A stretch of DNA of 64,000 nt from Lycorma delicatula (GCF_047948215.1 NC_134461.1:128288512-128352511), one strand, 5' to 3'. Positions 11,700-23,414 are shown, counted from the stretch's first letter. Numbers and translations are program-made. The notes: generated by a model not told the origin, from the letters alone.

Positions 11700-13655
11700 A
11701 GCAGGGCAGGTAAACATCAGGTGTTCATTTGACTGGACCTCCCCTCAGACCCATAACTCATCAGCTGCCAGGCGGCGGCACCGAAACAGATATTGGTTTA
11801 AATTAACGTGGTTGGTGAGCACCCGGGCGCCCTTAAAAACGACCTTGAGGTATACCATCCCCCAAATCCTGTATAAACTTATACAAGGATCTTCTCTTAG
11901 TCGTGATGTCCCATTCCAGCTGCCATGCTTCCATCGCGAAGCTCTGCAGCCTCTTCCGCAGGCGGGAGATGGGCAACTGAACGAAATTTAGATCCGGTGC
12001 ATTGTGATAACCGTTCCGCTCCGGTACTGGCCCGGCTCGAAATCGCATCCCAAATATCTCGGGCCTACCGACCTCTTCGCAATCTCCACATGGCTGCCCA
12101 AACTTTCACCACTAAATCGATTGGGAGAGCCTTTTCCAATACGGTGGTAGCCTAGTTGTTGTTTTAAAAATACCGGTGCCTACAATTAAGGTTCTGCGCT
12201 GGTTACTCCTTAAATTTTGAACAAGTGTTGTATTCATATCTAACGTATGCGCCCAAACGGGCGCCGCGTATGATGTCATGCTTTCTCATGAACCTCGGTA
12301 CACCATGTACATTTGACGGCCCGACAACCCATAGGCTTTCCGAGCAATCCTCCTAAGTTCACTAAGATGGCGTCGGCCGCTACTTACATAATCTGGCTAC
12401 TAAAGAGTAACTTTTCATCTAACAAAACACGTAGGTACTTATAAATTATAACTCGGCTGATTACACAGCCTTTATATTTAATATGCGGGTTGCGACCGTA
12501 CGATAATTTGTTTGGATCCTTGAGAAGCGTAAACTTCCTCTTGGTCACAGAAATCTTTCAATTTTGAATGTGCATCCAGTCCTTTGCGGTTGACAAGGCC
12601 GCCTGCGCCCGGTCTTCTAGCTGTGGTCTGAATTACCACAAACTAAAAGGAGACAGTCATCGGCGAAAGCCTGGGCCGTGACCCCTTCTGGAAATGTCAA
12701 TCCTAGAACTCCAAGTTCCACAGCAGGGGACCAAAAACGGAACCCTGCGGGCTTCCCCTGGTAACGGATTTTTCCACAACTAGGTGCGCATCCTTAAACG
12801 GAGCCGTACGGTTAGACAAATAGTCACGTACCACGGCCTACAGGGCTACGGGAACATTGTGGCGTGCCAACTAATAGAGAACAGAACTCTACTACAAGGA
12901 AGGAAATGCTGCCTTTATGTCTATAAAAATTGCCAAAACAAATTTACAAAACATATTTTCGGTACTTTTCACCTCCGAAAGAGAATTTAAGATGCAATGC
13001 TCGGTGCCAACCCCTTTCTCAACCACTTTCAACCCTTTCGAGGCCATATTGGCCTCGATTTAGAAAACAGTTCAACTCATTGCTTTCCCAGAGCCGTTCC
13101 ACAACCAGCCTTTCAATCAACTTGCCGATTACCGACAATAAGTTGATGGGTCGATAACTGCCGACCTTACTAGGATCCTTTCCTAGTTTTAAGAGCACCC
13201 TCAGCAGAGCCACTTTCCAACAGGAAGCAGCTCCAGCTTAGGCACCCCGAGAACAGCTTGCCAAGTGGCTCTCTTATGACAGGCAGCAGATGGTAGAATA
13301 TATCCGGGTCAAGTTGGTCAATCTCCGGTGCCTTTTTCAGTGCCGTACGAGAAACTACTCTGTCAATATCAACGGGATTTACAGCCCGTACGTCAGGGAA
13401 GGCATAGTCCGCGCTTTAACTTCGACCTCTTCATCGACCCCTCTGGAGGATCTGGAAACAGAGTATCGAGGAACCCCTGGTAAGTCGCCACAGATGTTAA
13501 AGTGGGATCACGACCACCAAACCCGCATCGAACACTGGACAACACGTGCAATGGCTTTGGCCGGTAACATGATTTTGCGAGCTGTCAGGGGGTTACGCTG
13601 CAGCTTCCGCATGGAGTCTTGCCATAACTTGAATCTGGCATCCTTGATGGCATGA
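11700..13655 (-). pseudogene. R1-family-1 reverse transcriptase and C-terminal region, broken
   Basis: The 13213-13019 frame reads LGKDPSKVGSYRPINLLSVI, the start of an R1-clade RT palm. A decayed motif A (IFIDIKAAFP) follows near 12925, and the catalytic box AFADDCLLLV is readable near 12640-12680 on the minus strand. Downstream, near 12050-11830, comes LRKRLQSFAMEAWQLEW, followed by RRLAADELWV and EVQSNEHLMFTCPALG. The last keeps a C/H knuckle pattern (H-x4-C), but the first cysteine region is disrupted. At least a dozen stops and several frameshifts separate these segments. In a live element this protein copies element RNA at the nicked target. Confidence 0.8.
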
Positions 13656-14196
13656 ATATGCTCATTACGGACGCGCTGGTAGATCCGCAGACTCTCAGCG
13701 CGCACGTCATCAACGATAATCCCCGTTAGGGAGCGACGCTGGTATCTTCTACTGGCGGTCCTAACTCCTACGCGCAGCACGCTGTCAGGGGACCGCCACT
13801 TTTTTCCAGGTTTCCGCCTGCGTTTAACAGACGGCTCTCCGGAAGCAGCGGTCATGACGGCTCCAGGCACTCTCCGATCAGCGAATTGGCCACTACCTAA
13901 TGATCCGTCCATTGGCCGAGGCCGCCGTAGGACCCTATCGCAGTCAGTTTTGATGGCCCGGTCGAACCGTTCAGCCATCAATTCCTCCTCCTCCCTGTGC
14001 TCCACGCGTCATTCCAACCCCTGCAAGGCAGCTGCGCACTCGCGCCGCAGCCTGTCCTAATCCAAGTCCATTAGGTTATAGCATCCCGAATCTGGAGCTT
14101 TTATACCTCCTCCGTAAACGATCTCATAGGTTATAAGCCTATGATTGCTCATACTGGCCTCGGACCAGACAGTCCAACTACTTGTACTTGTACTTC

Positions 14197-14230
14197 GGGT
14201 GACTTAAACTACTTGTAATTTAAGTCGCCC
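14197..14230. repeat. 12-bp inverted repeat within R1 relic
   Basis: GGGTGACTTAAA (14197-14208) pairs with TTTAAGTCGCCC (14219-14230), one mismatch, 10-bp spacer. It sits beside short CTTGTA repeats (about 14180-14196). Confidence 0.8.
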
Positions 14231-14317
14231 GTCACAAAAGTAACGTCGATGTAACTTTTCCCCAGTTCGGAAAGAAAGTTTGCGGTTGTTCTTCGTCGTT
14301 AATCAAGTAGAGGCTCC

Positions 14318-14475
14318 TTTTTTTTTAACCTCCAGGTCCGCAGTTAAGCGTTACTGAAGAGGATGAGATGAATGATTTGTAGCGTGTGTGAAAAATGCCA
14401 TGCCTGACCGGGATTCAAACCCGGGACCTCTGGGTGAAAGGCCGAGACGCTACCATCCGCGCCACGGAGGCCGGC
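14318..14475 (-). mobile_element. tRNA-derived SINE, family A (full length)
   Basis: On the minus strand it starts GCCGGCCTCCGTGGCGCG, has a B-box-like GGGTTTGAATCCCGGTC, a body with CATTCATCTCATCCTCT, and a tail ACCTGGAGGTTAAAAA. It is flanked by an imperfect 13-bp target duplication, AAGTAGAGGCTCC (14305-14317) and AAATAGAAGTTCC (14476-14488), three transitions apart, inside the R1 endonuclease frame. The tail resembles that of SINE family B. Confidence 0.85.
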
Positions 14476-15010
14476 AAATAGAAGTTCCTGTCTTCAACGA
14501 ACTGTTCGAGACCAGTGCCTCTGGGGTCAGTGAGTGGTGAACCCCTGGCGGCAGACTTAGCGTTAGCGTCAAGAGCAACTAGCAGTCTGATGCCCGGGAG
14601 ACCATCCAGAATCCTGTCCAACTTCGCCAGCAAGTCTTCGATACTCCACTCAAGCTGGAAGTATCCCGACACTAGTACGACTTCGAGCGTATTCCTTGTG
14701 TCGCCCTTCGGCCTTGGCTTGCCCTCCACTGCCGCCCACTCCCTGCACGGTTCCGACCGCAGCCTTACCCGCACAGCTCGTGGCAGAGGTGTCAGCAGGA
14801 TTTTTAGTGCAATCTGTCGGTGCACGTGGACGCAGTACTGCCCTTGTGGAGACCTCCGGGACCTCATTCTCGGAGAACCGTGCCGTGGTCTCGGCGGAGA
14901 TCTTTCGAGTGAAGTTCTCGGCAAGAATGGTTCTTTAACATCTACACACAAGACAAGGTGAGTGTCTAGCAGTGATCTATCCTGAGTAAGGCTATCTGTT
15001 CTCACGTAGC

Positions 15011-15949
15011 CCCACTCGAAACGTAAAAAGCTAAAAGCTCCTAGAGCAGGCCACCGGCGAGGTCGGAGCGAAATCTGCCAGAGGATCGAAAAGATTCATG
15101 GCCTCACGAACCTAAGAGTGGGGACACGATGAAATAACAAAGGAAACGTTCTTATTTAACCGTCAGTGCCACTACTGCAACACACTACTCAGCTGTGTTG
15201 CCTGAACCCCACAGCAAAGCAAGTTGACTGACAGCCACTGATCGTTGTCAGCCCCGACGACGAGAACGTAGCAACACTGGTCTTGCCAGAAATGGCAATC
15301 GGTAATGCCAACGAATTTGCAGTACGGGGCCAGAGGCTGAGAAACGATCCAAGAAGTTTATTGATCGGTAGCTAAACATATTTTCCTTTACCAAAAAAAA
15401 TAATTTCGTTTTCGAAATCATCAATCCGAACAAAAATAATACAGTTTTGAAAAAGACAGATGACTACAAATGTTATAAGGAAGATAAATATATATTAATA
15501 TATACATTTTGTCCACGTATACCAAAAAAATATCGCGTAGGTACAATCCGATGAAATGTAGCCGACATATATGCCTAATTTAATAGTGTAAAGGTAACTA
15601 GAGAAGTTGTTCACCAGAAAGATGCGGATAACCATACTCACAACATTATTCCGAACAAAAGTAAAAAAAAGAAATTAAACAAAAACTGATTTTTTGTACC
15701 ACCTGCTTAGTACAAAGATCATGTCGATTTTCTTTTATCATCCTCAGACATGTTATAAGACCCCAGAAAGAATGCTAGTAAATAAATCGTAAACATATTT
15801 TTAATTTTAATATTTTATGAAAATGCGTATTACGAAGCTTTAAAATTTCAAGAAATTACAGCTAAATTAAACAATAAAAAATGGCTTCGCTCGCTAACCT
15901 CGACTAATTAACAGTAATGCTTTGATTATTTAAATAATAATAATTAGTT
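15011..15949. other. Probable R1 5' remnant then AT-rich DNA
   Basis: 15011-15250 keeps the GC-richer composition of the neighbouring R1 relic and is probably its decayed 5' side. 15250-15949 is AT-rich with nothing recognised. Confidence 0.4.
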
Positions 15950-16455
15950 GTTGACCGCTCATTGTTGACTTGGAAGGTTTAAATGAGGCGTTCCGCAAAG
16001 CAGTCGACAAAAAAACGAAAAGGGAGATTAAGCAATTGCAATTGGGCATGGCCAAAATAGTGGACATAGCGAAATAAAAGACAGAACTTTCAAACAAAAT
16101 TGTCACGCAGATGGTAAATCTGATACTATGGACGGGCTGTAAGGTCTGCGGAACAGGAACCAAGATAGGCTGTGAGGTAGCAACCCAAACTCTCAGGAAA
16201 GTTGGAGATGAAGAATTGCTAAGGAAACTGGAAGAAGGAATCGGCGAAGAGGAAATCCTCACGTTGGTTGCCAATCACTGCTTCTTCATGATCTGAGAGA
16301 GGCTGTGCAAGGGCAGAACAGCAGGGCAAGCAGGATGGCCCAGTATCAGGAGGATGGCGGATCGGGCTGAGCTTAAGAGTGGGCTGCTGCTGGTGGATAG
16401 ATACGGAGTTAGGAACATCTTTGGTGGTGAAGATGGTGAGGTGGTGAAAAAGCGG
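15950..16455 (+). pseudogene. R1-clade ORF1 (Gag-like) fragment
   Basis: Plus-strand frame segments read KAVDKKTKREIKQLQLGMAK, then KVCGTGTKIGCEVATQTL, then LRKLEEGIGEEEILTLVANH, and LLLVDRYGVRNIFGGEDGE. This pattern of a charged helix, a CGxxT..-Q-T segment, then an acidic 'E..L…E…' block resembles the middle of R1-clade ORF1 proteins, which bind element RNA. It is cut by stops near 16075 and 16295. It ends at a perfect palindrome (16432-16478) and is followed by 3'UTR sequence of R1 family 2, so the RT region is missing. Assignment to ORF1 is moderate; assignment to the same original element as the 3'UTR is inferred. Confidence 0.5.
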
Positions 16456-16580
16456 AGCTTTTTCACCACCTCACCATCCTTCGACCTTTTCAAACACTGG
16501 TTCTGACAATGATGATTCGGAAATGGATGTAGGGGTGACCATACATCCATTTCTAGTTCGTACCCTCCCGAGTACGAACC
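16432..16580. repeat. Cluster of three hairpin-forming inverted repeats
   Basis: Three successive perfect inverted repeats: 22-bp arms at 16432-16453 and 16457-16478 with a 3-bp loop (GGA); 12-bp arms at 16520-16531 and 16542-16553 with a 10-bp loop; 8-bp arms at 16556-16563 and 16572-16579 with an 8-bp loop. They lie where ORF1-like sequence changes into other R1-derived sequence. Confidence 0.9.
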
Positions 16581-16589
16581 CACTCATTG

Positions 16590-17345
16590 AAGAGTTTTCA
16601 CAAGCCGGAGGCAGGCCTAGCAGCTCTGCCCCATTGGCCCACAGTGTTTTGACGGAACTAGATGGCTTTTTTTCCGGGCTCCCCCCGGCGGGGGTGGCCG
16701 CGCTGCCGGGTGTGATAGCCAGTGCGACCGTGCGGGGGAGGGGGGGGGGCGTGGCTTCCTTCCACCGGTGGCGGTCCTGATTGTGACTTTGTAATGCCGC
16801 GCGAGACTCCATGATGCGATCGGGTGGGGATGCGGGGTTTGTCCCCGGCTTCTGTGTGGATCGGAATGAGGTTACGTTCTTCTTGTTAGGTGACCTAAAT
16901 TGGTCGACTTATTTGGGTGTAGGTCTGAATTTCTATGTTGCGTAAAACATAATTTCGATTGGTATGAGTGCAGCACTGATTTAACTTTCGACTCGTTCGT
17001 TTTCTGAGGCGTTCACAGTCACGAACGGTGCTGTCAAATTTGGACTAGGCGCGGAGTCCGCGGTTTCGGTTAGCTAGTTTGAGGGAATCACGTTAGGTTG
17101 GGTGTGAAGATGTCCGTTTGAGGCCTACGTGAAGGCAAAATTTGATTTGCATTTTACTGATGCAAATGTCTGCCGAGGCATTTACATCAGTAGCATCCCG
17201 ACCGAGGCCTGGCTGATGACTGCGAGATGTAATCAGTTAGAGGGTCTTAAGACGATCTCCGGTAAAGCCCCTCAAGGCACGTAACGGAGGGGGTGGTGTG
17301 GCGACCGGTAACGTCACGAGATGGGTCTTCCCTCTACGGGGTTCG
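16590..17345 (+). mobile_element. R1-clade family 2, 3'UTR copy
   Basis: About 16790-17345 is similar to 37510-38060. Shared blocks include the GCGxGACTCC-TGATG block, a hairpin with a CATC stem, GTAAAGCC, then ACGGAGGGGGTGGTGTGGCG and GTCACGAGATGGG. Both copies end shortly after a CCCCTC/CCCTCT…CGGGG…TCG stretch, without poly-A. 16590-16790 is GC-rich (long G and C runs near 16680-16750) with an open frame VTIHPFLVRTLPSTNPLIEE from 16529; its origin is unclear. Confidence 0.7.
17155..17192 (+). ncRNA. R1 family 2 3'UTR stem-loop (copy at 17 kb)
   Basis: TACTGATG (17155-17162) pairs with CATCAGTA (17185-17192); after a C·A mismatch, AAATG (17164-17168) pairs with CATTT (17179-17183); the loop is 10 nt. 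The homologous hairpin at 37874-37911 differs in sequence but keeps the pairing, so it is probably a conserved RNA structure of the element, plausibly used for RT recognition. Confidence 0.7.
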
Positions 17346-19227
17346 GATGAATGTTTAATATACTTGAAATATTAAATTAATTATTTATATATTATTAAAT
17401 GTTTATTATAACTGAATTTGAATTATGAACTGGAATTGTTACTGAATGAGATTGTACAAAAATAATGCGGTTGCCATTTGTAGGCGATTGTCTGGAACTG
17501 AACAAGAGTGACGACTGAAGACTGCATAGTGAATGACGTCAATAATGACGATGGACTTGCTTAAATAATGTTGCTGGAGCAACTGCTTCGTGAGCAGCCG
17601 TGTGAACTGTCAGGAACCGAGTGATGTCGTCAGGAGTCGAGTGGATTCGAAAGGAGCCGAATGATGTGTAAGGAGCCGCTGAATCGTCAGCAGCCGAATG
17701 CATACGAAGGAACCGAGTGTACTGTAAATATCCGCATGAATCCGATCGAAGCCGAAGACATTTAAATTTTAAAATCCTATTAAATACAGTAAAGCTCCAA
17801 CATTGAAATGATAATAACAAAATATTAATATGTAAAAAGTATTTAAAGATTAAAGAAACCTAAATCAGAACAGATGCCACGCCGATACAATGGAAATCGA
17901 AAAGTTTCTATTTTTATTATTCTTTATTCATAATGACGATTTAATCAAATATAGAATTTCATTAAAATAACTATTCTTTCTTTTCTTTTGAGTTTCTATC
18001 GAAAAAATTAAAAAGACAGGACTGTCTGATGGGAAAAAGATGTTTCCAAAGATGTATATTTTTAAGAACTTTTTAAAATTACGTTTACGTGCAGTATCCA
18101 CGAATCTAAGGTTTTGCTTATATATTAGGAGCACCTTTTACGTCTTCTTTTTTTCGTTAAGACTTAAAAAAAAAGAAAATAATTTTCAGTGAATCCTATT
18201 AGTAGTAATTTTGGGTAAAAGGATAAAAATTACTTCCTCAAAATCGAAATTAAAAAATAAGGAATACAAAGCCGCGTGAACATTAAGCTACTGAAGAGCG
18301 TAAGTAGAGTATACATTTTTAATTTAAAAAGGGAAGTCTTAAACTGCGAAAATCTTTTCTTTCTTCTTTAACATAACGAGAAAATTAAAAATATTATAAC
18401 GATAAAATAATATAATAACAATTATAATAATTCTGGTATAACTTTTTTATGAGGCCACCTTTGACCTCTTACAACAGGTCATCGTATTTTGCTTATAAAT
18501 AAGGTACCTGTTTAGCTTGTTGCATGTCTTGAATGTTACGTGCGTGTTATAAAGCTAAGACTCATTGCTTGCATATTAAATAAGATCCAATACTACCGAG
18601 TAACCTCACGACCGGGTAGTAAGTAGTAAGTAACTAACAAGCGCAGTCTGCGCTAGGCTTAGTTAGCACTGTAATTCGATATCCCTTGTTTAATAATAAT
18701 AGTTCATCAGATATTGTTCGGTGTGCGCAATTTTTATCGAATTCTGAAGACAAGTTAATTATTTATATATATTAATAAGTTATTTATTATATATATATTT
18801 TTTTTATTTTTATTTATTTATATAGCGTGTGGTTATTTATTTAAAATTTTTATATTATAATAAATAAAAAAATACATCTGCGGTTATAACAGTAAGAAAA
18901 AGTCAAATTGTTTAAACAAATTAAAGACACGCTAACAAGTAAATATACACTTACTTTTCTGAATTTTGAGAAAGGTGTAAGGAGTAAATTTACTTTAATA
19001 ACGCCATAATTAGGAGGGGAGTGTAACTTTAATTTCATTTTATCTATCGAATAATTACATTCGAGTAATAAAATTATAATAATTCAGTGGGGTATAAAGC
19101 TAGTTCGCCTCCAAGTGGTGCACCCTGGGTAACGCTAAATGAGCTAGCAGATACTGGCGATCAGCCTGACCACGCAGACACAAGCCTGCAGTATTACGAA
19201 CTGCAGGCCATGTCGCTAGGTATATCC
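17346..19227. other. AT-rich DNA without recognised gene
   Basis: A short array-like stretch at 17560-17760 repeats a motif like GGA(G/A)(C/T)CGAxT(G/C) at about 20-bp spacing (for example CAGGAACCGAGTGATG, CAGGAGTCGAGTGGATT, AAGGAGCCGAATGATG); its identity is unknown. Otherwise nothing recognised. Confidence 0.45.
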
Positions 19228-19415
19228 ACTTTCTTTTTTCTGTTTAGCCTCCGGTAACTACCGTTTAGATAATACTTCAGAGGATGAATGAGGATGATAT
19301 GTATGAGTGTGAATGAAGTGTAGTCTTGTACATTCTCAGTTCGACCATACCTGAGATGTGTGGTTAATTGAAACCCAACCACCAAAGAACACCGGTATCC
19401 ACGATCTAGTATTAT
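19228..19415 (-). mobile_element. SINE family B, head missing
   Basis: Minus-strand match to the 24101-24400 reference from the tail (GAGGCTAAACAG…) to the GAACACCGGT / ACTAGATCGTGGATAC block; it stops at about 19415, so the tRNA-like head is missing. LINE endonuclease sequence begins shortly after. Confidence 0.85.
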
Positions 19416-19469
19416 ATCCAACGCTAGATATATCCAACAGTCCTTTTCAGGATTTGTCGACAAGAAATC

Positions 19470-20336
19470 TTGGACCTTCGGTCCGAATTTGCCACATAAT
19501 TATGGAAAGCATAAGTTATTCTAAGAGCCAGTATTTAACGAAACTACTGAAGAACGACAATATTGATCTGGTCGCAATCCAGGAAACACATTGTAACACT
19601 GAGGAACAATTGCGGAAAAGAGGCAAAATACCTGGATATGAATTACTTAGTGCCGCATACCATGATGCGTACGGCGTCGCTACTTACGTTAGACGCGATA
19701 TAGAAAACGCCCTCTCATCTCCACCTCCACGGGCAATTAAATTCGTAATGTTGTAGTTAAAATCGGAGGCATAACAGTGTCCAATATCTATAAACCGCCA
19801 TATTTCTCGTGGCCAACGTCAGTAATTCAAATATAACCTCACCCTGCGGTCTAGTTCGGTGATTTAAATTAAATAGCCACCACGAGCAGTGGAAATATAA
19901 GGATTGTGTTGCGAACGGTAAGGCTCTGGTGAGATGGGCTGAGGATGAGAATCTTAGTCTTGCCTTTGATGCTAAAGACCGATTTACTTTTAAATCGGCA
20001 GCTTGGAGGCGAGAGTATAACCCGGGTCTATGTTTCACCTCAACTGACAGCAAAAGTCGGCCGCTACTGGTCACCCGAAAAGTTCTCTGCGACTTTCCTC
20101 ACAACAAGCACCGTCCGGTTATTATAGAGCCAAATTTCACTCGGGACCTCTGTACCCCGCCCTAGATGGAACTTCAAAAAGGCTAATTGGGAAACTTTTT
20201 CTAGGGATCTGGATAAATACCTAGGCTGGATACCACCAAACAGCAAAAACTATAGCAGATTTATTGGAGCAGTAACAAGTACCGCTAAGAAGTGCATCCC
20301 AGAGGGTTTCGCAGAGAATATATCCCAGGATGTATT
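19470..20336 (+). pseudogene. LINE endonuclease-domain fragment
   Basis: Plus-strand segments: SYSKSQYLTKLLKNDNIDLV, VAIQETHCNTEEQL, IPGYELLSAAYHDAYGVATY, then after a stop/frameshift near 19755 VKIGGITVSNIYKPP, a decayed GD(F/L)NSHHEQWKYK near 19855-19890, WAEDENLSLAFDAKD and CDFPHNKHRPVII. These correspond to the QETH, YG-A-YVR, N-Y-PP, GDFNSHH and (S)DHxP motifs of LINE-type apurinic endonucleases. In a live element it nicks target DNA. The match ends at about 20336, before any RT domain, so this is a truncated relic. The clade is not certain (jockey/I-like). Confidence 0.8.
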
Positions 20337-21790
20337 GGCATCAACAATTAAAATATATAATAAATTTAAAAAAATCTATTTAACATGTATCATAAAATTT
20401 ATTTTTACATAAAAATGTGAAAAAAAGAATTTATATTGTTTTTCAATAAAAATAGTTTTATCATAAAGCTAGAAATAGAGCTTAAAATGATTGATCTGGA
20501 AAAATATTCAAAAATGAATATTCCGGGTAAGTTATGTCGGTGTTTTTATTTCGTTGCCTTTAAATTTTAATGCATTTAGATTGTACAGAATAGGAGATTA
20601 TTGAGAAACGTTTTTCTTAAAGTTTTATAGCATGTAAACGTCTTAATACGTGACTGTACGGACGATCTCTCTCCGTTACGCCACGGAAATCGACATTAAA
20701 ATTAAAACTTGAATTTTTAGTAATTAACAGAATTAAAAAAGTAAATTTGACATAGATTACAAAAAGTCGAAATGTAGATGAAGATTGGTTAGTTTAATTT
20801 GAATGAGGTTATTTTTTTGTACGTGTTTTGATTTCATTTATCAAATCGTTTCAGTAATAATTATATATGTATAGACAGATTAGGAAAAATTACAGATTTG
20901 TAAGAAGTTTTTTTTTTATTTCTTTCTAAAATGGAAACTATATGTGTTTGCTATAATTTAAACGACGAAATTACCCGAAGCTATAGCTTTGTGTTTTAAG
21001 GGTATGTAATAGAAAGGGCTGTGGGATTTCTCTTTCATCAACAGCGGGACAGTTGTTGTTTAATAATGAAAAGGCTTATTAAGTGGGCTTTGTAATATTT
21101 ACAACAAGCACATTAGAATGTTTTGTTTGAAGATTTCAGACGATGCTAATAAATGATACGAAAAAGAAAAATAACACGGAAGTAAAAATGACGTAATGCT
21201 TGCGGGTAGAAGACTAAAAAAAAAATTATATACAACCAATTTAGTAATTAGTTATTCACTGTTAATGTGTATGTATTTTTCTGTCAAAGAGAATGCTGAA
21301 TTTGCCCTCTACCAGAAATAAGAATAGTTGTGTAATCTTTTATTTCTTTGAAATTTTAAACAATAACCTACAATTTACGAAAAATTCGAGTATCTAAAAA
21401 CTACAAACCTTTCTGAATTATTAATGAAATCAAAGTTTGACTGCCTGGTCCTTAAAAATAATTATTTTTTGAAACATACATTTTAGAAAATATCTTAATT
21501 AAGGAATTTAATTGGCCGGTAACGAGGAAATGACTTTGATTATCATGATTTGATTCTGTAGTCAGATATTATTTTCAAAACGTTTACAGTTTTGAATATA
21601 ACTTTAGATTGCTGTTTATTTATGATTTCCAGGATCACGATAATTTTGGAGAACATTTTATCTGTAAGTTATATTTTAAGTAGTCTCGGCCAGTTTCAGA
21701 AATTTACTTGTATAAAAGTAAATTTTAATAATGAACTTTTGAGTATTTCTTGCTGTGAACACGTCGTAAGAGATGATAAAAGGATTGAGG
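20337..21790. other. AT-rich DNA without recognised gene
   Basis: No coding or repeat similarity recognised in either strand. Confidence 0.5.
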
Positions 21791-21799
21791 TGGATGAAA

Positions 21800-22228
21800 A
21801 AAGCTGACAACACAGTTGTAGGAATGTGTTGTCCTGCAACACGGCTTATACACATACAAAATGACCTAATTTAAAATATTTATACGTTTATTTATATATA
21901 ATATTTTTTCGTTTATTTAATTCAATGATACTAACTAAAGGGCGCTCGCATACCGTATTTAATTCACGCGGGTGTGGCGGTACTAGCGGCGACGGTCGGC
22001 ACTACCTAAAGTAATGTAATTTCACAAGTTACATAGATCAAATTTTACTTGTACGGTCGGCAGACTGATGTAGCCGCGAGGCTTAACGCATCAGGTACCG
22101 ATTCGACCGGGCGATCGAGTTTGAGACCCGGCCAGACCGAATTACTATTTTTACACTCCGCTCACCTGTGACATCACAGAGATATAGCTCTGCTAGAACG
22201 CTATCTAGATGGGAAAGTAAAATTTTCG
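21800..22228. mobile_element. TIR element family E, internally deleted copy
   Basis: Shares with 33935-34893 a GC-marked block (GCGGGTGTGGCGGTACTAGC), then a tRNA-like block (ACGGTCGGCAGACTGATGTA, GAGTTTGAGACCCGGCCAGA), then GCTCACCTGTGAC. It then jumps directly to the terminal GCTATCTAGATGGGAAAGTA at 22209-22228, so several hundred bases of the right half are missing. The left limit is uncertain. A 9-bp inverted repeat (GACAACACA / TGTGTTGTC) lies near 21807-21834. Confidence 0.7.
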
Positions 22229-22253
22229 ACGAAAAGAAATCATGAGTTTAGCT

Positions 22254-22462
22254 CACCGGGTTGGTCTACTGGTGAACGCGTCTTCCCAAATCAGCTGATT
22301 TGGAAGTCGAGAGTTCTAGCGTTCAAGTCCTAGTAAAGGCAGTTACTTTATACGGATTTGAATACGAGATCGTGGATACCGGTGTTCTTTGGTGGTTGGG
22401 TTTCAATGAACCACGCATCTTAAGAATGATTGAACTGAGACTGTACAACACTACACTCACTG
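22254..22462 (+). mobile_element. SINE family B, 3'-truncated
   Basis: Head CACCGGGTTGGTCTACTGGT with AAATCAGCTGATTTGGAAGT and B-box-like GCGTTCAAGTCC, then GGTGTTCTTTGGTGGTTGGG and GAACTGAGACTGTACAA. It stops before the CATCCTCTGAAGTAAT tail. Confidence 0.85.
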
Positions 22463-23033
22463 AACATGAAAATTCGATTTTAGCAAAACAAATTGTGTTG
22501 TCGTTTTAATGATGAAATAGGTAAAATTTGCGTGAAACCAGTATTATAACTTCTCATACGATTTGCAGGTTACACTTGGATTTCATCATATACTTTCAAA
22601 CAAGGGTTATAAGCGAATGGCTTGTTTGATTACAAAACAATTACTTCAAACGATAGAAAAATTCTGAAATACCAACAATTTACCGACTATTTCTCTTACA
22701 ACTCTTAAATACCAACTAAAGTTATACCAACTATACGTAAACTAACAATTAACGATAATGAAATACTTTTGTAAAAATTTTGTTATAGAAGAGAATCTAT
22801 AGAATGCCTATAAATTTTTGTTTTTTTCAGAATATCGGGATGTATACTCAATAAATACAATTCGAAATCAAGGAAACAGGGACAGGAGAATAGATCACAA
22901 GAAGCCGAATGTAGAAAGGGCCGTTCACATCATGTGAATGAGTTAGATCGTTTAAACACCGAAAGAAATAGCTTTTGTTTTATTTCGTCAACATACACGC
23001 ATTCTAACGGCGGTTATAAATAACACATTCATT
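22463..23033. other. AT-rich DNA without recognised gene
   Basis: Nothing recognised in either strand. Confidence 0.5.
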
Positions 23034-23395
23034 TAAATACTTACGGCGAATTTTCTCCCAAGTGACACATTCCTGATAAGCCGGAGGGTTTTATTAGCAC
23101 CGAAAGGAGATCAGATGACGGACTGAAGGGGAATCTGCCGGGAGAACGAAGCACACTCGGCTGCTCTCTCAAGGTTAGCCCCGGTATATATTCCAATCTG
23201 ATTCTAAAATCCGTCCATAACATATAATCCGTCCATAAATAAAACAAATTAAAATGTAATCTACCAAATAAATAACTACTCGCCCGATAAAAAGAATGAT
23301 ACAGCAGCAAGCGACTTTTGTCCAGCTTCTGCGATTAGTAGGGACGTAAATAAATTTCCCGCTATACTTGAGTTCCATTTCTTACTTGCGGGTTG
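23034..23395 (-). repeat. Dispersed repeat H (paralogue of 53874-54522)
   Basis: On the minus strand it shares in order CGCAGA-GCTGGACAA, GCTGCTGTAT, ATCGGGCG, TTTATTTATGGACGGATT, CCCCTTCAGTCCGTC and CCTTTCGGT with 53920-54240. Probably the 3' part of a retroelement; family not recognised. Confidence 0.65.
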
Positions 23396-23414
23396 TACTC
23401 ATGAAACAGCCTAA

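Larger units (their letters stand above)
14070..15005 (-). pseudogene. R1-family-1 endonuclease domain, broken
   Basis: The minus-strand frame from 15005 contains LVSGYFQLEWSIEDLLAKL, then RLLVALDANAKS and RGTGLEQFVEDRNF. This resembles the R1-clade endonuclease segment with the pattern VSxYFQ…LDRIL…P..RLL..DANAKS…RG..LE. After the SINE insertion the domain resumes with TFFSELGKSYIDVTFVTG and ends near MSNHRLITYEIVYG, the usual SDHRLI box region. The N-terminal half is scrambled. In an intact element this domain nicks the target DNA. The 12-bp imperfect palindrome at 14197-14230 lies in this region and adds sequence not expected in the domain. Confidence 0.8.
11089..15010 (-). mobile_element. 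R1-clade non-LTR retrotransposon, degenerate (family 1)
   Basis: Reading right to left, the minus strand shows a damaged apurinic-like endonuclease (about 15005-14070), a linker (14005-13508), reverse transcriptase motifs (13213-12600), a C-terminal cysteine/histidine region (about 12050-11700) and a 3'UTR to about 11089. The order and motifs fit R1-clade elements (TRAS/SART/R1 type). The 3' end (…AGCAAACCAA, no poly-A) matches that of a second copy at 40540-41559. A SINE at 14318-14475 interrupts the endonuclease. Many stops and frameshifts make it a relic. ORF1 is not seen next to it. Confidence 0.85.
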
